From positions 224,277 to 288,276 of the forward strand of contig URVM01000003.1 in the NCBI GenBank assembly GCA_900551325.1: a DNA stretch of 64,000 nt. The letters are read 5' to 3'. The stretch is from an uncultured Eubacteriales bacterium. Lineage in GTDB: Bacteria; Bacillota; Clostridia; Lachnospirales; Cellulosilyticaceae. Below, piece by piece: positions 62,732-64,000 of this stretch (within the stretch, counting starts at the first letter, position 1; every line of letters begins with the position of its first letter). The position numbers and the translations under genes are program-made. The notes under the pieces were generated by a model. The model was not told the DNA's origin. It searched no databases and saw only the letters and a list, made by a program, of their open reading frames with translations.

Positions 62732-62789
62732 TTAAAGGCCGTTATTTATAAGTCTACATTAAAATTCTAAATATTTCAATAAATAAATC

Positions 62790-62848
62790 AAAAAAGAAGC
62801 TCTTTCCTTAGCTGGTTTTAATCAACTAATACAAGAGCTCCTTTTTTG
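62790..62848. terminator. Bidirectional terminator-like hairpin
   Basis: 15-bp arms AAAAAAGAAGCTCTT and AAGAGCTCCTTTTTT (one mismatch), with a small inner stem in the loop (AGCTGGTT/AACTAAT). It ends 15 bp before repeat copy C. No gene lies directly on either side of it. Confidence 0.65.
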
Positions 62849-62862
62849 TATCATAAGCTATA

Positions 62863-63150
62863 GGGCTAAGTAGATTAGAATTACTGTCTCTTAGAATAAT
62901 CTAGTAGGTGAAAGGATGGATGTGACTCCTTGGAAAGCGGCTTATGCAGGTGGCTTAGAGGGTTTTAATGAGTGGTTGAGTAAGGCTCTTAGCCAGGTGT
63001 TCGCCTTGTGCCCCTAGGGTAAGCGGAGCAAGTTTCTGGGGTTCTTACGATTCCAGAGTTTACAGCCTCTTAACTACCGGAAATGGAAGCTGAAGGAGGC
63101 GTTACAGCCAGCCTGACGCCTAAGAAGACTATACAAAGGCAGTAATTCGG
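62863..63150 (+). repeat. Structured repeat element, copy C
   Basis: A 288-bp copy, plus sense, highly similar to copy B. Arms 62878-62888 and 63138-63148 are complementary with one G.T. It carries an extra 18-bp hairpin-forming insert (CCCTAGGG core, near 63008-63020) between the conserved GTGTTCGC and GCGGAGCAAG blocks. Internal AAGGA/TCCTT and GTAAG/CTTAC stems are present; AGGCGT/ACGCCT near the 3' end forms 6 bp where A1 has one mismatch. Confidence 0.88.
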
Positions 63151-63185
63151 ACTTTAGAGAAGATAAATTCAAATACTCCTTACAA

Positions 63186-63210
63186 AAAGGAACTGAATAC
63201 TAGTTCCTTT
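63186..63210 (+). terminator. Hairpin downstream of repeat copy C
   Basis: AAAGGAACT / AGTTCCTTT with a 7-nt loop, 35 bp past copy C, at the position where other copies have terminator hairpins. The T run appears cut by the start of the insertion sequence at about 63210. Confidence 0.6.
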
Positions 63211-63213
63211 GAT

Positions 63214-63274
63214 ATGCTCCCTTCTAGGTAGACAAGTGAAATAATAAAAACACTTGCTACTTAGAAGGGAGCAT
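63214..63274 (+). promoter_or_regulatory. Leader hairpin hiding the orfA ribosome site
   Basis: ATGCTCCCTTCTA pairs with TAGAAGGGAGCAT (one extra base), extended by GTAG/CTAC and CAAGTG/CACTTG. The 3' arm contains the AAGGGAG ribosome site of orfA. Transcripts entering from outside would fold and block translation, a known way to limit transposase synthesis; a promoter inside the left end would escape it. Confidence 0.65.
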
Positions 63275-63279
63275 TTTAT

Positions 63280-63957
63280 ATGTCTAGAAGGAAAATATCT
63301 CCACAAGAGAAAATATCCGCCGTAAAGAGATATCTAGATGGTTTAGTAAGTCAACGTCAGCTTGCAAATGAGTTTGAAATATCTCAAGAAGCTGTACGTC
63401 AATGGATTTTCAACTACGAAAGTATGGGCGAAGATGTATTCTTAATGAAAGGGTATAAACATTATTCAGTACAATTAAAAATGCAAGCTGTACAAGATTA
63501 CCTTGCTGGAAAAGGATCTCAAGAAGAGATATGTAAAAAATATGGTATTCGCTCAAAAAGTAAGTTACAGAAATGGATTAAGCAGTATAATGGTCATGAA
63601 GAGCTAAAAGCTTCTAGAGCAGGAGGATGTCCTATTATGACCAAAGGAAGAAAAACAACATTTAATGAACGTGTAGAGATCGTGCAGTATTGTATTGCAC
63701 ATGAACATAATTATGCTAAAACAGCTGAAACATATCAAATATCTTATCAACAAGCTCGCAATTACACAGTAAAATACGAGGCTAGTGGTGTGGAAGGACT
63801 TCAAGATAAACGTGGAAAACGTAAATCTGAAGACGCGATGAGTGAATTAGAAAGACTACGTGTTGAAAATAAAATATTACGTAGTGAGAAGGAGCGTGCT
63901 GAAATGGAGGCATCTTTCTTAAAAAAACTCGCAGAAATAGAAAGGAGGCGAGGCTGA
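63280..63957 (+). CDS. IS3-family transposase OrfA (DNA-binding protein)
   Basis: 225 aa from ATG after AAGGGAG. Three helix-turn-helix modules in a row (SQRQLANEFEISQEAVRQWI about 24-43; SQEEICKKYGIRSKSKLQKWI region about 80-100; NYAKTAETYQISYQQARNYT about 147-166), then a leucine zipper (about 188-220). Long OrfA proteins of this type belong to the IS150-like branch of IS3. The A7 tract near its 3' end allows fusion to OrfB by -1 frameshift. Confidence 0.88.
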   Translation: MSRRKISPQEKISAVKRYLDGLVSQRQLANEFEISQEAVRQWIFNYESMGEDVFLMKGYKHYSVQLKMQAVQDYLAGKGSQEEICKKYGIRSKSKLQKWIKQYNGHEELKASRAGGCPIMTKGRKTTFNERVEIVQYCIAHEHNYAKTAETYQISYQQARNYTVKYEASGVEGLQDKRGKRKSEDAMSELERLRVENKILRSEKERAEMEASFLKKLAEIERRRG

Positions 63958-64000
63958 GCCTAGTACGATATGAATTCATATATCAGGCAATCAAAGAAGA
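63927..64000 (+). CDS. IS3-family transposase OrfB, start only
   Basis: The -1 frame relative to orfA is open from the slippery A7 (63921-63927) to the window end. It reads SLVRYEFIYQAIKE after the orfA stop, like the N-terminus of IS3 OrfB integrases. An AAAGGAGG sequence at 63941-63948 could stimulate the frameshift or serve internal initiation. The DDE catalytic domain lies beyond the window. Confidence 0.7.

Larger units (their letters stand above)
63210..64000 (+). mobile_element. IS3-family insertion sequence, left part
   Basis: The left end probably begins TGATATGCTCCC at 63210. It includes the leader hairpin, orfA and the start of orfB, and continues past the window. Gene arrangement (two overlapping frames with a slippery A7 tract) is that of IS3-family elements. 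Right end and target duplication cannot be seen. Confidence 0.8.

Noticed and set aside
63604..63979. Minus-strand frames opposite the transposase OrfA
   Set aside because: They are Ser/Phe-rich mirror frames of a real gene with clear helix-turn-helix modules and have no ribosome sites.

Overview
The window comes from a low-GC, spore-forming anaerobic Firmicute of the Clostridia. Cellulosilyticum or another Lachnospirales relative fits best, but this is inferred from gene content and synteny, not from a search. The evidence is AT-rich DNA, strong AGGAGG ribosome binding sites, T-box leaders, the sporulation genes yqfC/yqfD in the classic rpsU-to-recO block, and an energy metabolism built on an Rnf complex plus an HndABCD-type [FeFe] hydrogenase. 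Nearly all genes lie on the minus strand.

Layout. 1-4.7 kb: rnfCDGEAB (rnfB runs off the left edge) behind a clear promoter, next to a GHKL ATPase gene. 5.5-9.7 kb: serine synthesis (serC-serA), argF and a HAD phosphatase. 9.9-15.1 kb: RNA modification enzymes (RsuA-type pseudouridine synthase, RsmF-type methyltransferase), a metallophosphoesterase, an M23 peptidase and a TIGR01212 radical SAM protein. 15.3-20 kb: two small plus-strand genes, a glycogen/starch debranching enzyme and tyrS behind a tyrosine T-box. 20.6-30 kb: AI-2E-type permease, pepD, the PFL/DUF711-ACT pair, a long FtsA-like protein, a GalT-like protein, a solute-binding lipoprotein and a lytic transglycosylase. 30-41.4 kb: coaE, polA, then recO-yqzL-era-cdd-ybeY-yqfF-phoH-yqfD-yqfC-rpsU in conserved order; yqzL is only 39 codons long. 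41.5-46.4 kb: an alanine T-box leader controlling a VanY-like gene and alaS, then a DUF1015 gene. 46.9-54.7 kb: hndABCD and, upstream of it, a putative H2-sensing module (DRTGG protein, RsbW-like ATPase, sensory-type [FeFe] hydrogenase, second DRTGG protein, PHP phosphoesterase). 55-62.7 kb: accessory genes including two acetyltransferases, a flavin reductase with a lysine-rich tail, a PadR regulator with its SEDS-family target, a PlsC acyltransferase and a secreted stalk-domain protein. 63.2 kb to the end: the left end of an IS3-family insertion sequence.

How it fits together. Rnf (ferredoxin:NAD+ oxidoreductase coupled to ion export) and HndABCD (NADH- and ferredoxin-dependent H2 metabolism) balance reduced ferredoxin, NADH and hydrogen in a fermenter; the sensory hydrogenase cluster probably reports H2 or redox state to that system.

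The most unusual material is non-coding. A family of about 275-bp elements occurs at 19.8-20.6 kb (two nested copies and a remnant), 46.57 kb and 62.86 kb. All share complementary ends with compensatory changes, conserved internal sequence and, in several copies, an attached terminator-like hairpin 30-40 bp beyond the 3' end. Separately, 58.57-58.88 kb holds a GC-rich region with a long nested closing stem and a terminator, a strong candidate for a roughly 230-nt structured RNA. A VanY homologue lacking its catalytic Glu and one zinc-ligand His, under an alanine T-box, is a third item of interest.
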